From: Actinomadura_E scrupuli | Lineage (GTDB): Bacteria; Actinomycetota; Actinomycetes; Streptosporangiales; Streptosporangiaceae | Assembly: GCF_050971785.1 (NCBI RefSeq) | Contig: NZ_JBPCCU010000003.1 | Location: 930,001-994,000 of the forward strand | Direction of reading: 5' to 3' | Length of the DNA stretch: 64,000 bases | In this document: in pieces, positions 24,421-31,745 of the stretch | How positions within the stretch are numbered: position 1 is the stretch's first letter | Layout of the letters: each line of letters begins with the position of its first letter | Notes under the pieces: model-generated | Seen by the model: the letters and a program-made list of their open reading frames with translations, nothing else | Told to the model about the DNA's origin: nothing | Database searches by the model: none | Position numbers and translations under genes: made by a program

Positions 24421-24448
24421 GGACCGGCCCCCGCGGGGGAGCCGGTCC
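24421..24448. terminator. Bidirectional hairpin between DUF427 and SHAE-repeat genes
   Basis: GGACCGGC (24421-24428) and GCCGGTCC (24441-24448) flank an almost complementary CCCC/GGGG core, giving a very stable stem between two convergent genes. Confidence 0.75.
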
Positions 24449-24462
24449 ACGTGTTCAGTACC

Positions 24463-25014
24463 TCAGTCCCGCAGGGACTTCGCCAGAGCCTCCGCGTGGC
24501 TCGTGCCTTCCGCACGCGCCCTTGCGTAGGAACCCAGGAGGCAATCCCTGGCAACGGCTTCCATCACCTCGAGGTGCGAGGCACCGCTCTCCCGGGCCTC
24601 CACGTAGAGGTTCAGGCGATTGTTCAACAGTCCGGCCCGAACGGCCTCCATGATCTCGGCGTGCGAGACACCGGCCTTGAGCGCATCGAGATAGACGTCG
24701 TCCCAGACGCCCTGTGCCCGCCGGGCTTCCATGAGTTCGGCGTGCGAGGCGCCGGCCTCGATCGTCTCGAGGTAAACGCGGATCCGGATGCCCTCCGCGC
24801 AGACCTCCAGGGATTCGGCATGCGGGATGCCGAAGCTCCGCGCCATGACGTAGCGCCCCATGTTGCAGTCCGCCGCATGAGCTTCCACGAGTTCGGCGTG
24901 GGAGGCACCGGCCGCCCGTCCCTCGAGGTAGCGCCCGATACCGGCCGCCACGGCCTCCTGGTGCTCTTCCTCGCTGACACCGTCCGGCAGTGTCGGCTTT
25001 CGGATCTCGTCCAT
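24463..25014 (-). CDS. Tandem 'SHAE' repeat protein of unknown function
   Basis: A 183-aa protein built from five full units of 26-29 residues plus a partial sixth. Each opens with G-(A/V/I/T)-(S/P)-H-A-E-x-(M/L/V)-E-(A/V) and continues into a helix ending Y-x-x-(A/T)-x-x-x. Units begin at G36, G62, G88, G115, G144 and G170. This predicts stacked helical hairpins, as in solenoid proteins used for binding. No signal peptide or membrane helix is present. I do not recognise a named family. The ATG at 25014 has AAAGGA eight bases upstream. It is monocistronic, facing a strong terminator. Confidence 0.8.
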   Translation of the reverse strand: MDEIRKPTLPDGVSEEEHQEAVAAGIGRYLEGRAAGASHAELVEAHAADCNMGRYVMARSFGIPHAESLEVCAEGIRIRVYLETIEAGASHAELMEARRAQGVWDDVYLDALKAGVSHAEIMEAVRAGLLNNRLNLYVEARESGASHLEVMEAVARDCLLGSYARARAEGTSHAEALAKSLRD

Positions 25015-25169
25015 GCGAGATTCCTTTCGTCAGATCTGGTTTGTGTGCCTGCAACCAGCACCGTCCGTGCACAGGCCGCCGAGGCAATGAGATCTCGTCA
25101 GCGGCACCTGCCCGCGCGCCGGTACGCCGGAGGGCCCGCGGCCTGCCAGAGTGCGGGCATGGGGGTTCC

Positions 25170-25802
25170 ATGACGGTGTCGGGAGATCTGTTCCCGGACG
25201 TCCTCGATCTGACGGGCATCTTCGTCTTCGCGGTGTCGGGGGCGCTGGCCGCCGTGCGCAAACGGCTCGACGTGGTCGGCATGGTGGTGCTGGCCGAGAC
25301 GACAGCGCTGGGCGGCGGCATCCTGCGCGACCTGGTGATCGGAGCGGTGCCGCCGACCGCCTTCACCAGCCTGCCGTACGTGCTCGTGCCGCTGCTCGCC
25401 ACCGCCATCGTCTTCTTCTGGCACCCCCAGGTGACCCGGATCCTGCCGGCGATGATGGTGTTCGACGCGGCGGGGCTGGGCCTGTTCGGGGTCACCGGGA
25501 CGCTCAAGGCACTGTCCTACGGGCTGTCGCCCGTGCACGCGGCGATGCTCGGGGTCTGCACGGCGGTCGGCGGCGGCATCCTGCGCGACATGCTGAGCGG
25601 GCAGATCCCGTCGGTGCTCTACGACCGGCAGTGGTACGCGCTTCCGGCGATGATCGGCTGCGCGACCATCGCCACGGCGGGGGCGCTGGAGGCGCACGGC
25701 CCGCTGGTCACCTCCGGCGCGGTGCTGCTGACGTTCGTGCTGCGGATGCTGGCCATGCGCTACGACTGGCGGACCCCCCGCCCCCGCGGCATCAGGGACT
25801 GA
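25170..25802 (+). CDS. UPF0126/TRIC-type membrane protein
   Basis: A 210-aa, seven-helix protein with the duplicated signature of the UPF0126 (YicG/YadS) family: GIFVFAVSGALAAVRKRLD...LGGGILRDLV in the first half and GLFGVTGTLKAL...VGGGILRDML in the second. Bacterial members are TRIC-like trimeric cation channels; some have been linked to glycine transport. The ATG at 25170 is preceded by GGGGGT. The internal pseudo-two-fold repeat with GGGILRD on both halves supports an intact channel. Confidence 0.88.
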   Translation: MTVSGDLFPDVLDLTGIFVFAVSGALAAVRKRLDVVGMVVLAETTALGGGILRDLVIGAVPPTAFTSLPYVLVPLLATAIVFFWHPQVTRILPAMMVFDAAGLGLFGVTGTLKALSYGLSPVHAAMLGVCTAVGGGILRDMLSGQIPSVLYDRQWYALPAMIGCATIATAGALEAHGPLVTSGAVLLTFVLRMLAMRYDWRTPRPRGIRD

Positions 25803-25827
25803 GGGGGACCCGATGCCGGCGCATCGG

Positions 25828-25995
25828 TCAGGCGCGCCAGAACCTGAAGACCACGATCACCCTGACGGCCTTCCACCGCCCCGACTTCACCGCCTTGGAG
25901 AAGCCGGCGTATGCGGTGAACCGGCCGTACTTCTTGGCGATGAGGACCCATTGCCCGGACTCTGGATCGAGGCCCTCGAGCCTGTAGGGGTACAT
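25828..25995 (-). CDS. 55-aa basic protein, apparently leaderless
   Basis: A short gene reading MYPYRLEGLDPESGQW, VLIAKKYGRFTAYAG, then a basic segment KSGRWKAVRVIVVFRFW. Nearly every codon ends in G or C, which strongly supports coding. The minus-strand sequence TAGCCT followed by six bases and ATG matches the leaderless promoter pattern. The C-terminus is hydrophobic and aromatic, perhaps membrane-associated. No family is recognised. It is convergent with the UPF0126 gene, 25 bp away. Confidence 0.65.
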   Translation of the reverse strand: MYPYRLEGLDPESGQWVLIAKKYGRFTAYAGFSKAVKSGRWKAVRVIVVFRFWRA

Positions 25996-26053
25996 GCGGG
26001 CAGGCTAGAACATCGGGCTCCGGCGCCGCCCTTGCTCGAGGAGGGCCACCGCC

Positions 26054-26101
26054 CGAGGTGACGGTCACCACGGCCTCGCGGGAGGCGCCGCCCGCGGTCA
26101 C
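26054..26101 (-). pseudogene. Fragment of a DUF4333 gene
   Basis: These 48 bases, read on the minus strand, encode VTAGGASREAVVTVTS. The intact DUF4333 lipoprotein gene at 28234-28533 encodes VTAGGASRKVVVEVTS at the same point: 13 of 16 residues and about 41 of 48 bases match. Sequence on either side shows no further match. It overlaps the last four bases of the sensor-kinase gene. It is read as a remnant of a duplicated copy. Confidence 0.55.
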
Positions 26102-27525
26102 CCTTCCGGCGAGCGATCGGCCTTTTGAAGATCGTGCTCTACGGCCGGCCCGCAAGGCGCTGCGCCGTCGCCGGCCGAGGGCACGTCGCACCGGGGCAGG
26201 CGCAGGACGAAGCGGGCTCCCCGCTCGCTGTCCTCAATGGTCAGCGTGCCGCGGTGCACTTCGGCGATCTCCCGGGCGATGGCCAATCCCAGCCCGAAGC
26301 CCCCGGCCTCCCGGTCACGGGCGGTGTCGAGCCGGGTGAAGCGCTCGAAGACCACCTTTCGTGCCTCGGGGGCGATCCCGGGGCCGTCGTCGGCCACCTC
26401 CATGATCGCCGACGATCCGTCGGCGCGCACCGAGACCATGATCTGCGAGCGGGCATGGCGTTCGGCGTTGTCCATCAGGTTGGCCAGCAGACGGCTCATG
26501 CGCAGCGGGTCGCACTGGGCGAACACCCCCTTCTGCAGCCGCCTGACGACGTTCACCGGGGAGGAACGGCGATCCAGATCGGACTCCACCAGCCGGGCCA
26601 GGTCGGTCCGTTCGGTGGTGAGCGAGGGGCCCGCGTCCAGCCGGGCGAGGAACAGCAGCTCGGTGACGAGCAACTGAAGCCGGTCCACGGCCGCGAGCAC
26701 CGCCTGCCCCACCTCGGGCCAGTCGGTGTCGTCCGGGTACATCAGCGCCTCCTCCACCTGGGCCCGCATGGCGGTGAGCGGGCTGCGGACCTCGTGTGAG
26801 GCATCGGAGGTGAAGCGCCGTAGCTGGCTGCAGGCGGCCGCCAGCCGGTCCAGCGCGGCGTTGACGCTCGTCGCCAGCATCCTGATCTCATCCCGGTTCC
26901 TGGGCACCGGGACGACCCGGCGGCCGGCCAGGCCGGCGACCGTGATCTCGTCCATCTGGGCCCGGATGGCGTTCACCGGCGCCAGCGTCCTGCCGACCAC
27001 GTGATAGCCGCCCACCGACATCAGCACGATGAGCAGCAACGACCCGGCGGCCAGGGAGAACGCCAGGGTGGAGTTGGCGTACCAGGGGTTCACCGGAATC
27101 GCGGCGTACATCAGCCAGGGCCCGTCCGGCCGGAAGAGCTTGTACGCCAGGACGGCCATGCAGCCCTCGAGACCGGCGGGCGGGCACAGGGTCCGCTTGG
27201 CGCGCACCTGCGTCGGGGCCGGTACGAAGGTCGCCATCGGCGGCCTGCCGGCGAGCTGCGGGGTCGCCGAGACGACCCTTCCCTGGGGGTTCAGCACCTG
27301 GACCGCCTCGTCACCGCTCCGCACCAGCGTGCTGGGGAGCGCGCCCTGCTTGAAGTGGTACTGCACCTGGTCCATGGCCGCCATGATCTGGTTCTGTCCG
27401 TGACGGGAGTTGCCGTCGCGCACGGCGACCACCACGAACACGCTCACGACGAGGCAGAACAGCGCGGCGAAGGTGCCGGCCAGCAACGCGATCCGGACCC
27501 GTAAAGACTGATTCATGCTGGGCAC
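26098..27525 (-). CDS. Orphan HAMP-type sensor histidine kinase
   Basis: A 475-aa membrane kinase. TM1 lies at about residues 10-34. An extracytoplasmic region of about 115 aa contains a Cys pair (TLCPPAGLEGCMA). TM2 lies at about 155-175, followed by HAMP and HisKA with FTSDASHEVRSPLTAMRAQ. HATPase_c follows with N box LLANLMDNAERHA, G1 VADDGPGIA and G2 GFGLGLAIAREIAEVH. No response regulator is adjacent, so its partner is elsewhere. A short C-terminal tail follows the catalytic domain. The GTG at 27525 has GAGG close by; the ATG at 27516 is the alternative. Confidence 0.9.
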   Translation of the reverse strand: MPSMNQSLRVRIALLAGTFAALFCLVVSVFVVVAVRDGNSRHGQNQIMAAMDQVQYHFKQGALPSTLVRSGDEAVQVLNPQGRVVSATPQLAGRPPMATFVPAPTQVRAKRTLCPPAGLEGCMAVLAYKLFRPDGPWLMYAAIPVNPWYANSTLAFSLAAGSLLLIVLMSVGGYHVVGRTLAPVNAIRAQMDEITVAGLAGRRVVPVPRNRDEIRMLATSVNAALDRLAAACSQLRRFTSDASHEVRSPLTAMRAQVEEALMYPDDTDWPEVGQAVLAAVDRLQLLVTELLFLARLDAGPSLTTERTDLARLVESDLDRRSSPVNVVRRLQKGVFAQCDPLRMSRLLANLMDNAERHARSQIMVSVRADGSSAIMEVADDGPGIAPEARKVVFERFTRLDTARDREAGGFGLGLAIAREIAEVHRGTLTIEDSERGARFVLRLPRCDVPSAGDGAAPCGPAVEHDLQKADRSPEG

Positions 27526-27640
27526 CCGACCTCAGGGAAAGAACGTCATGAGCTCTTCCCAGCATGGTCTGATACCAGGTCAAAACAGGCTCACGTCGCG
27601 GCAAATACGGGCCACGACCGGCAGGCGGTCCGGCGAAGGA

Positions 27641-27677
27641 GACCGGCCCCCGCTCTCGAAGAGAGCGGAAGCCGGTC
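27641..27677 (-). terminator. Hairpin downstream of the 132-aa hypothetical gene
   Basis: GACCGGC/GCCGGTC (27641-27647, 27671-27677) encloses CGCTCT/AGAGCG (27651-27656, 27662-27667) with a small internal loop. It sits 55 bp past the stop of the leftward hypothetical gene and upstream of the sensor kinase. Confidence 0.6.
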
Positions 27678-27732
27678 CCGGCGTTCATCCATCGGCTCCG
27701 GTCAAGAGCCGAGGCGCAGGTGATTCAGCCCG

Positions 27733-28131
27733 TCATTTCGGGAATTCGACCCAGATGATCCTTGCGCCCTCCACCGGTCCATTCTCTGCGACAGCGTAGG
27801 TACCGCAGGGATAGAGCAGGATCAGAGCCGCCGCCCGAGCAACCCACGTCCGCAAGTAGGCCATCTTGGCGTACACCTCAAGGCGCAGCGAGGTGTCCGT
27901 CGCGACGAGGACGGTGTGACAGGGCAGCAGGTCGTCCTGTGAAGCGACGCTCACGAACCTCTTGGCGACTTTCACCGCGGGAGAGGAGAGGTGACTCTCC
28001 AGCTCCTTCCGGATGAATTCGTGAGTCACCACACCGCTGCGGAACGGCGGCATCAACATGGACACGAAGTTGACGAGGACCGTCGTCGTCCCGTCTGCGA
28101 CGAGTCGCGTCCAGGTGGGGAGCGCTTTCAT
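27733..28131 (-). CDS. Hypothetical protein, 132 aa
   Basis: No family is recognised. The N-terminal region is MKALPTWTRLVADGTTTVLVNFVSMLMPPF, moderately hydrophobic. A charged middle follows (HEFIRKELESHLSSPAVKVAKRF), then LLPCHTVLVATDTSLRLEVY and a hydrophobic patch AAALILLYPCGTY before the end EGARIIWVEFPK. The base composition is less GC-rich than its neighbours, suggesting recent acquisition. The ATG at 28131 has AAGGGG seven bases upstream. It is followed by a hairpin terminator. Confidence 0.65.
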   Translation of the reverse strand: MKALPTWTRLVADGTTTVLVNFVSMLMPPFRSGVVTHEFIRKELESHLSSPAVKVAKRFVSVASQDDLLPCHTVLVATDTSLRLEVYAKMAYLRTWVARAAALILLYPCGTYAVAENGPVEGARIIWVEFPK

Positions 28132-28233
28132 GCGACACCCCTTTCTCTTGTTTGTATTTCGCGGTCTCCACCGCAGCCTGGACCGTCCGCCCGCCGCAGG
28201 ACGTGGCAAGATCTCCGGGACCCTGGGTCCCGG

Positions 28234-28533
28234 TCAGACCGTCTTCAGCTTGAAGTTGACCGTGTCACCGCTGATCGAGGTCACCTCCACCACGACCTTG
28301 CGGGAGGCGCCGCCGGCGGTCACCATCGTGCACTCCATCGTGGCGCCGTCCTCGCCCTTCAGGTCTCCGGGGCAGCTGACGGACTGCGGCGCGCCGCCGA
28401 GCTGCGGGCCCAGCTTGTCGCTGATCGTCTGCTCGACCTTGCCCTTGTCGACGCTCTTGTCCCCGACGCTGAAACTGCAGCCGGTCGCCAGCGCCAGCGT
28501 GAGCGCGGCGGGCACCAAAATGATCTTCCACAT
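28234..28533 (-). CDS. DUF4333 lipoprotein
   Basis: A 99-aa secreted lipoprotein. The signal peptide MWKIILVPAALTLALATGC ends in a lipobox with C19 as the lipidated residue. The DUF4333 domain follows: VEQTISDKLGPQLGGAPQSVSCPGDLKGEDGATMECTM, with the two cysteines that form the family disulfide. DUF4333 proteins sit on the outer face of the membrane; their role is unknown. The ATG at 28533 has a GGGGAAG site. A degraded piece of a second DUF4333 gene lies 2.1 kb away at the end of the sensor kinase. Confidence 0.87.
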   Translation of the reverse strand: MWKIILVPAALTLALATGCSFSVGDKSVDKGKVEQTISDKLGPQLGGAPQSVSCPGDLKGEDGATMECTMVTAGGASRKVVVEVTSISGDTVNFKLKTV

Positions 28534-28878
28534 GTCGTTCTTCCCCTCGGAGCACACGGCCGGGCCCACCGCCGGGTCCCAGAGCGGATCGCTTGAGGGC
28601 GGGGGGTCGTTGCCTGTCGTGATATGCCCCGATGCTCCGCCGGCTCTCGTCCCGGGCACCAGTGGCAACCGTCCCGGCCACAAGAGGACAGCGGCCGGGA
28701 CGTCGGGCCCGCTGGCAGAGCACACGGCGGAGTTATGAGACGAACGGCCAATCGAGGTCAGAAGTTGTTGGGAAATACTCTATTTTGAGGGGCCTTGGCA
28801 CGCCATAGTGCCTGCTGGGACACGGCTGACATCGGTCGGCCCCTGCGGCACATGGCGACACGGATCCGAGGGAGATCG
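28534..28878. other. 345-bp divergent interval with hairpins
   Basis: No gene is supported here. It holds the 9-bp perfect inverted repeat GTCCCGGCC/GGCCGGGAC at 28671-28679 and 28693-28701. An AT-rich patch around 28771-28786 contains TACTCT as a possible rightward -10. GGCAC-N6-GTGCC lies at 28797-28812. It probably contains the promoters of the DUF4333 and PF10118 genes. Confidence 0.5.
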
Positions 28879-29805
28879 ATGGACGAGGGGCAGACGCAGG
28901 ACGGGCGGGTACTCGACATCGACGAGCGGCATCCGCCGATCAAGGCGCGCCGGGTCTCGTTCGACTGGGAGAAGACTCCGCTGCACTGGATTCCCGGGGA
29001 CCCGGTGGGCACCCATCTGATCAACTCTTTCCACATCGTGCTGCCCGCGGGCGAACGGTGGTTCATCCAGTGCGTCAAGGACGCCCTGCCCGAGGTCACC
29101 GACCCGAAGCTGAGGGAGGAGATCAAGGGCTTCATCGGCCAGGAGATGGTGCACGCCCGCTCCCACCAGGGGGTCCTGGACAACCTGCTGGAGACCAACG
29201 GGATCGACACCCGCAAGATCACCGACCAGATGAACAAGGGCAACGACGAGCGCCCCGGCCAGCGCGCGAAGATGTCGCCCCGCAAGGCCCGCCGGCTGCT
29301 GATGTTCGAACTGGCGGCGGTCGCCTCCATCGAGCACTACACGGCGGTGCTCGGTGAGTGGATCATGGGGGCGAAGGACCTCGATGCGGCCGGCGTGGAC
29401 CCGACCATGCTGGACCTGCTGCGCTGGCACGGCGCCGAGGAGGTCGAGCACCGCTCGGTCGTCTTCGACGTCTACCAGCACCTCGGCGGCCGTTACCCCA
29501 CGCGGGTCGTGGCCTGGGGGGTCTCGCTGTTCTTCCTCTACTGGGCGCTGCTCGGCGGCGGCTACTACCTGGTCACCCAGGACAGCACGATCAAGGGCAA
29601 GATGACCAAGCTGCGGTTCCTGCGCGAATACCGCAGGTCGGTCCGCAAGGGCCATGTGCCCGGGGTCTTCCGGATGCTGCTCGGCGAGGCGCCGATCTAT
29701 CTCAGGCCCGGCCACCACCCGTCGAAGGTGCTCTCCACCCAGAAGGCCCTCGACTACCTGATGACCTCACCGGCGGCCATCGCCGGCGGGTACGACCCGT
29801 ACTGA
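28879..29805 (+). CDS. Predicted metal-dependent hydrolase (PF10118, ferritin-like)
   Basis: A 308-aa protein of the COG3687/PF10118 family. It starts RVSFDWEKTPLHWIPGDPVGTHLINSFHIVLPAGERWFIQ, with the metal-ligand motifs GQEMVHARSHQGVLD, FELAAVASIEHYTAVL and LRWHGAEEVEHRSVVFD. The repeated ExxH pattern implies a di-iron or similar helical-bundle site. One hydrophobic segment (about residues 208-232) may tether it to the membrane. Its reaction is unknown. The ATG at 28879 follows GAGGGAG; an ATG at 28852 is also in frame but has no ribosome binding site. Confidence 0.88.
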   Translation: MDEGQTQDGRVLDIDERHPPIKARRVSFDWEKTPLHWIPGDPVGTHLINSFHIVLPAGERWFIQCVKDALPEVTDPKLREEIKGFIGQEMVHARSHQGVLDNLLETNGIDTRKITDQMNKGNDERPGQRAKMSPRKARRLLMFELAAVASIEHYTAVLGEWIMGAKDLDAAGVDPTMLDLLRWHGAEEVEHRSVVFDVYQHLGGRYPTRVVAWGVSLFFLYWALLGGGYYLVTQDSTIKGKMTKLRFLREYRRSVRKGHVPGVFRMLLGEAPIYLRPGHHPSKVLSTQKALDYLMTSPAAIAGGYDPY

Positions 29806-29875
29806 TCCCGGGGTCCCCGCGGCGGGCCGGGGGCAGGCGGTGCGGCGGCACGCCCGGATGCCGATCCGGGCGGCA

Positions 29876-29881
29876 TAAGCT
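29876..29881 (+). promoter_or_regulatory. Leaderless-type -10 box of fdhD
   Basis: TAAGCT, six bases, then the ATG at 29888: the TANNNT-N6-ATG pattern. There is no Shine-Dalgarno before this ATG. Confidence 0.55.
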
Positions 29882-29887
29882 CGGGCC

Positions 29888-30712
29888 ATGGGCAGGGTGA
29901 CTGTACGGCGGCGGGTGCTGCGCATCGACGGGACCGCGCGGCGGAACGAACGGCCGGACACGCTGGCGGCGGAGGAGCCGCTGGAGATCCGGGTCGCCGG
30001 GCGCCCGCTGACGGTCACCATGCGCACCCCGGGCAACGACTTCGACCTCGTGGCGGGCTTCCTCACTGCGGAGGGCGTCGTCGGCGCCGCCGCGGACCTC
30101 ACCGCCATGCGGGTCTGCGCGGACACCGGGGAGGCCAGCGAGCCCACCTACAACGTCGTGGACGTGTCCCTGGCCGACGGGGTCGCGCCCCCGGACGGCT
30201 CGGCGGAGCGCGCCTTCTACACCACCAGCGCCTGCGGCGTCTGCGGCAAGACGAGCATCGACGCGCTCCGGCACCGCGCCCCCTACGACCTGCAGGCCGA
30301 CCGCGTACGGCTCGATCCGAAGGTGCTGGCGGGCCTGCCGGACACGCTCCGCGAGGCACAGCGGGTGTTCGACCGGACCGGCGGGCTGCACGCGGCGGGG
30401 CTGTTCGACGACCAGGGCGCGCTGCTGGCGGTGCGCGAGGACGTCGGGCGGCACAACGCCGTCGACAAGATCGTGGGCTGGGCGCTGCGCGAGGACCTGC
30501 TGCCGCTGACCGGGAAGGTGCTCATGGTCAGCGGACGGGCGTCGTTCGAGCTGGTCCAGAAGGCGGTGATCGCCGGGATCCCCGCGCTGTGCGCGGTGTC
30601 GGCGCCGTCGTCGCTGGCGGTGGACCTGGCCGCGGAGTCCGGGCTGACGCTGGTGGGATTCCTGCGGGGCACGTCGATGAACGTCTACACCGGGGCCGCC
30701 CGGCTGACGTGA
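29888..30712 (+). CDS. fdhD: Formate dehydrogenase accessory sulfurtransferase FdhD
   Basis: A 274-aa FdhD, which transfers sulfur from a cysteine desulfurase to the Mo-bis-MGD cofactor of formate dehydrogenase. The persulfide-carrying cysteines lie in TTSACGVCGK. EEPLEIRVAGRPLTVTMRTPGNDFDLVAGFL, REDVGRHNAVDKIVG and SGRASFELVQKA are family signatures. No formate dehydrogenase gene is in the window, so the client is elsewhere. The gene appears leaderless. It ends immediately against the convergent methyltransferase gene with no gap. Confidence 0.95.
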   Translation: MGRVTVRRRVLRIDGTARRNERPDTLAAEEPLEIRVAGRPLTVTMRTPGNDFDLVAGFLTAEGVVGAAADLTAMRVCADTGEASEPTYNVVDVSLADGVAPPDGSAERAFYTTSACGVCGKTSIDALRHRAPYDLQADRVRLDPKVLAGLPDTLREAQRVFDRTGGLHAAGLFDDQGALLAVREDVGRHNAVDKIVGWALREDLLPLTGKVLMVSGRASFELVQKAVIAGIPALCAVSAPSSLAVDLAAESGLTLVGFLRGTSMNVYTGAARLT

Positions 30713-31549
30713 TCAGTCCTTGCGCCCCATCACCGCGACCATCTGGCTGTGCAGCGGATGCTCCAGCGGCCCCGCGGGCGCGTCGGGACGCCAGGCGGTC
30801 ACATGCGCCACCCCGGGCTCCAGGACCGTCAGCCCGGCCATGAAGCCCTCGATCTCGGCGACGCTGCGGAAGTAGGAGCCGCCGAGACCCTGCTGGAGGA
30901 TCTTCTTGGCCTCCTCCACCCGCGGGTCGTCGCCGGAGTCGTGCAGGTGGGTGAGCATGAAGTGGCTGCCGGGGGCCACGAACTCGTGCAGGCTCTGGAC
31001 GACGCCGCGCGGATCCCGCTCGTCCGGCACGTGGTGGATGATCGCGGCGAGGATGACCCCGACCGGCTCGGAGAGGTCGATCAACTCGGTGAGCACCGAC
31101 TCGGAGAAGATCTTCTCCGGCTCGTAGAGGTCGGCCTGGATGACGGCGGCGACCCCCTCCTCGGCGAGCAGCGCCCGGCCGTGCGCCAGGACGATCGGGT
31201 CGTTGTCCACGTAGACCACCCGGGCGTCCGCGATCGAGTCCTTGGCGAACTGGTGGACGTTGCTGGAGGTGGGCAGGCCCGAGCCGAGGTCGATGAACTG
31301 CCGGATGCCGAGCTCGCCGGCCAGGTAACGCACCGCGCGCTCGATGGCCGTGCGGTTGCCGCGCGCGACCACGGACGCCTCGGGCACGAGTTGCAGCACC
31401 ATGTCGGCCACCTGCCGGTCGACGGCGAAATTGTCCTTGCCGCCGAGGAAGTAGTCGTAGACGCGGGCGAAGCTCGGCGTGGAGATGTCGATGCCCGCCA
31501 CCGGCGCCTCTTCGTCCGGGCCACCCTGCATCCACTCGTTGTCCGGCAC
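30713..31549 (-). CDS. SAM-dependent methyltransferase (DUF574 family)
   Basis: A 278-aa protein of the actinobacterial DUF574/Methyltransf_19 family. PSFARVYDYFLGGKDNFAVDR is the family hallmark, FIDLGSGLPTSSNVHQ is SAM motif I, and VVYVDNDPIVLAHGRALL is motif II. ILAAIIHHVPDERDP and SHFMLTHLHDSGDDP follow. Many paralogues exist per genome and substrates are unknown. The GTG at 31549 is used, with GGGAG about 11 bases upstream; an ATG at 31531 is possible. The gene is convergent with fdhD, the two stops touching. Confidence 0.9.
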   Translation of the reverse strand: MPDNEWMQGGPDEEAPVAGIDISTPSFARVYDYFLGGKDNFAVDRQVADMVLQLVPEASVVARGNRTAIERAVRYLAGELGIRQFIDLGSGLPTSSNVHQFAKDSIADARVVYVDNDPIVLAHGRALLAEEGVAAVIQADLYEPEKIFSESVLTELIDLSEPVGVILAAIIHHVPDERDPRGVVQSLHEFVAPGSHFMLTHLHDSGDDPRVEEAKKILQQGLGGSYFRSVAEIEGFMAGLTVLEPGVAHVTAWRPDAPAGPLEHPLHSQMVAVMGRKD

Positions 31550-31600
31550 GCCGAACCATCTCCCTGTCTCTCGCGGAACCGCCTTTCCGGCGGAGGGACA

Positions 31601-31614
31601 TTACGCGAGCGTAA
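31601..31614. promoter_or_regulatory. Palindrome TTACGC-GA-GCGTAA
   Basis: A perfect 6-2-6 inverted repeat, 52 bp upstream of the methyltransferase start on its promoter side and about 130 bp before phoD. It is a candidate operator with no known match recalled. Confidence 0.35.
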
Positions 31615-31745
31615 CCTACCGGGACATCTCAGACCCTGCGTCCGGCGCGCATTCCGCGCCTCTCCGGTCGCCTTTCGGTTAAGGATGACCAAAGCCCGGC
31701 TCCGCTCTCCCGTGTCCGCCTCCGCGACGGCGAGCGCGGACGCCA

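Noticed and set aside
24463..25014. SHAE repeat considered as a pentapeptide or TPR protein
   Set aside because: Unit length (26-29) and the His-Ala-Glu signature fit neither the five-residue repeat nor the 34-residue TPR consensus.
25760..26191. 143-codon minus-strand frame covering the end of the UPF0126 gene
   Set aside because: It is not a gene as a whole. Only a 16-codon part resembles DUF4333, and it overlaps a better 55-aa ORF in another frame.
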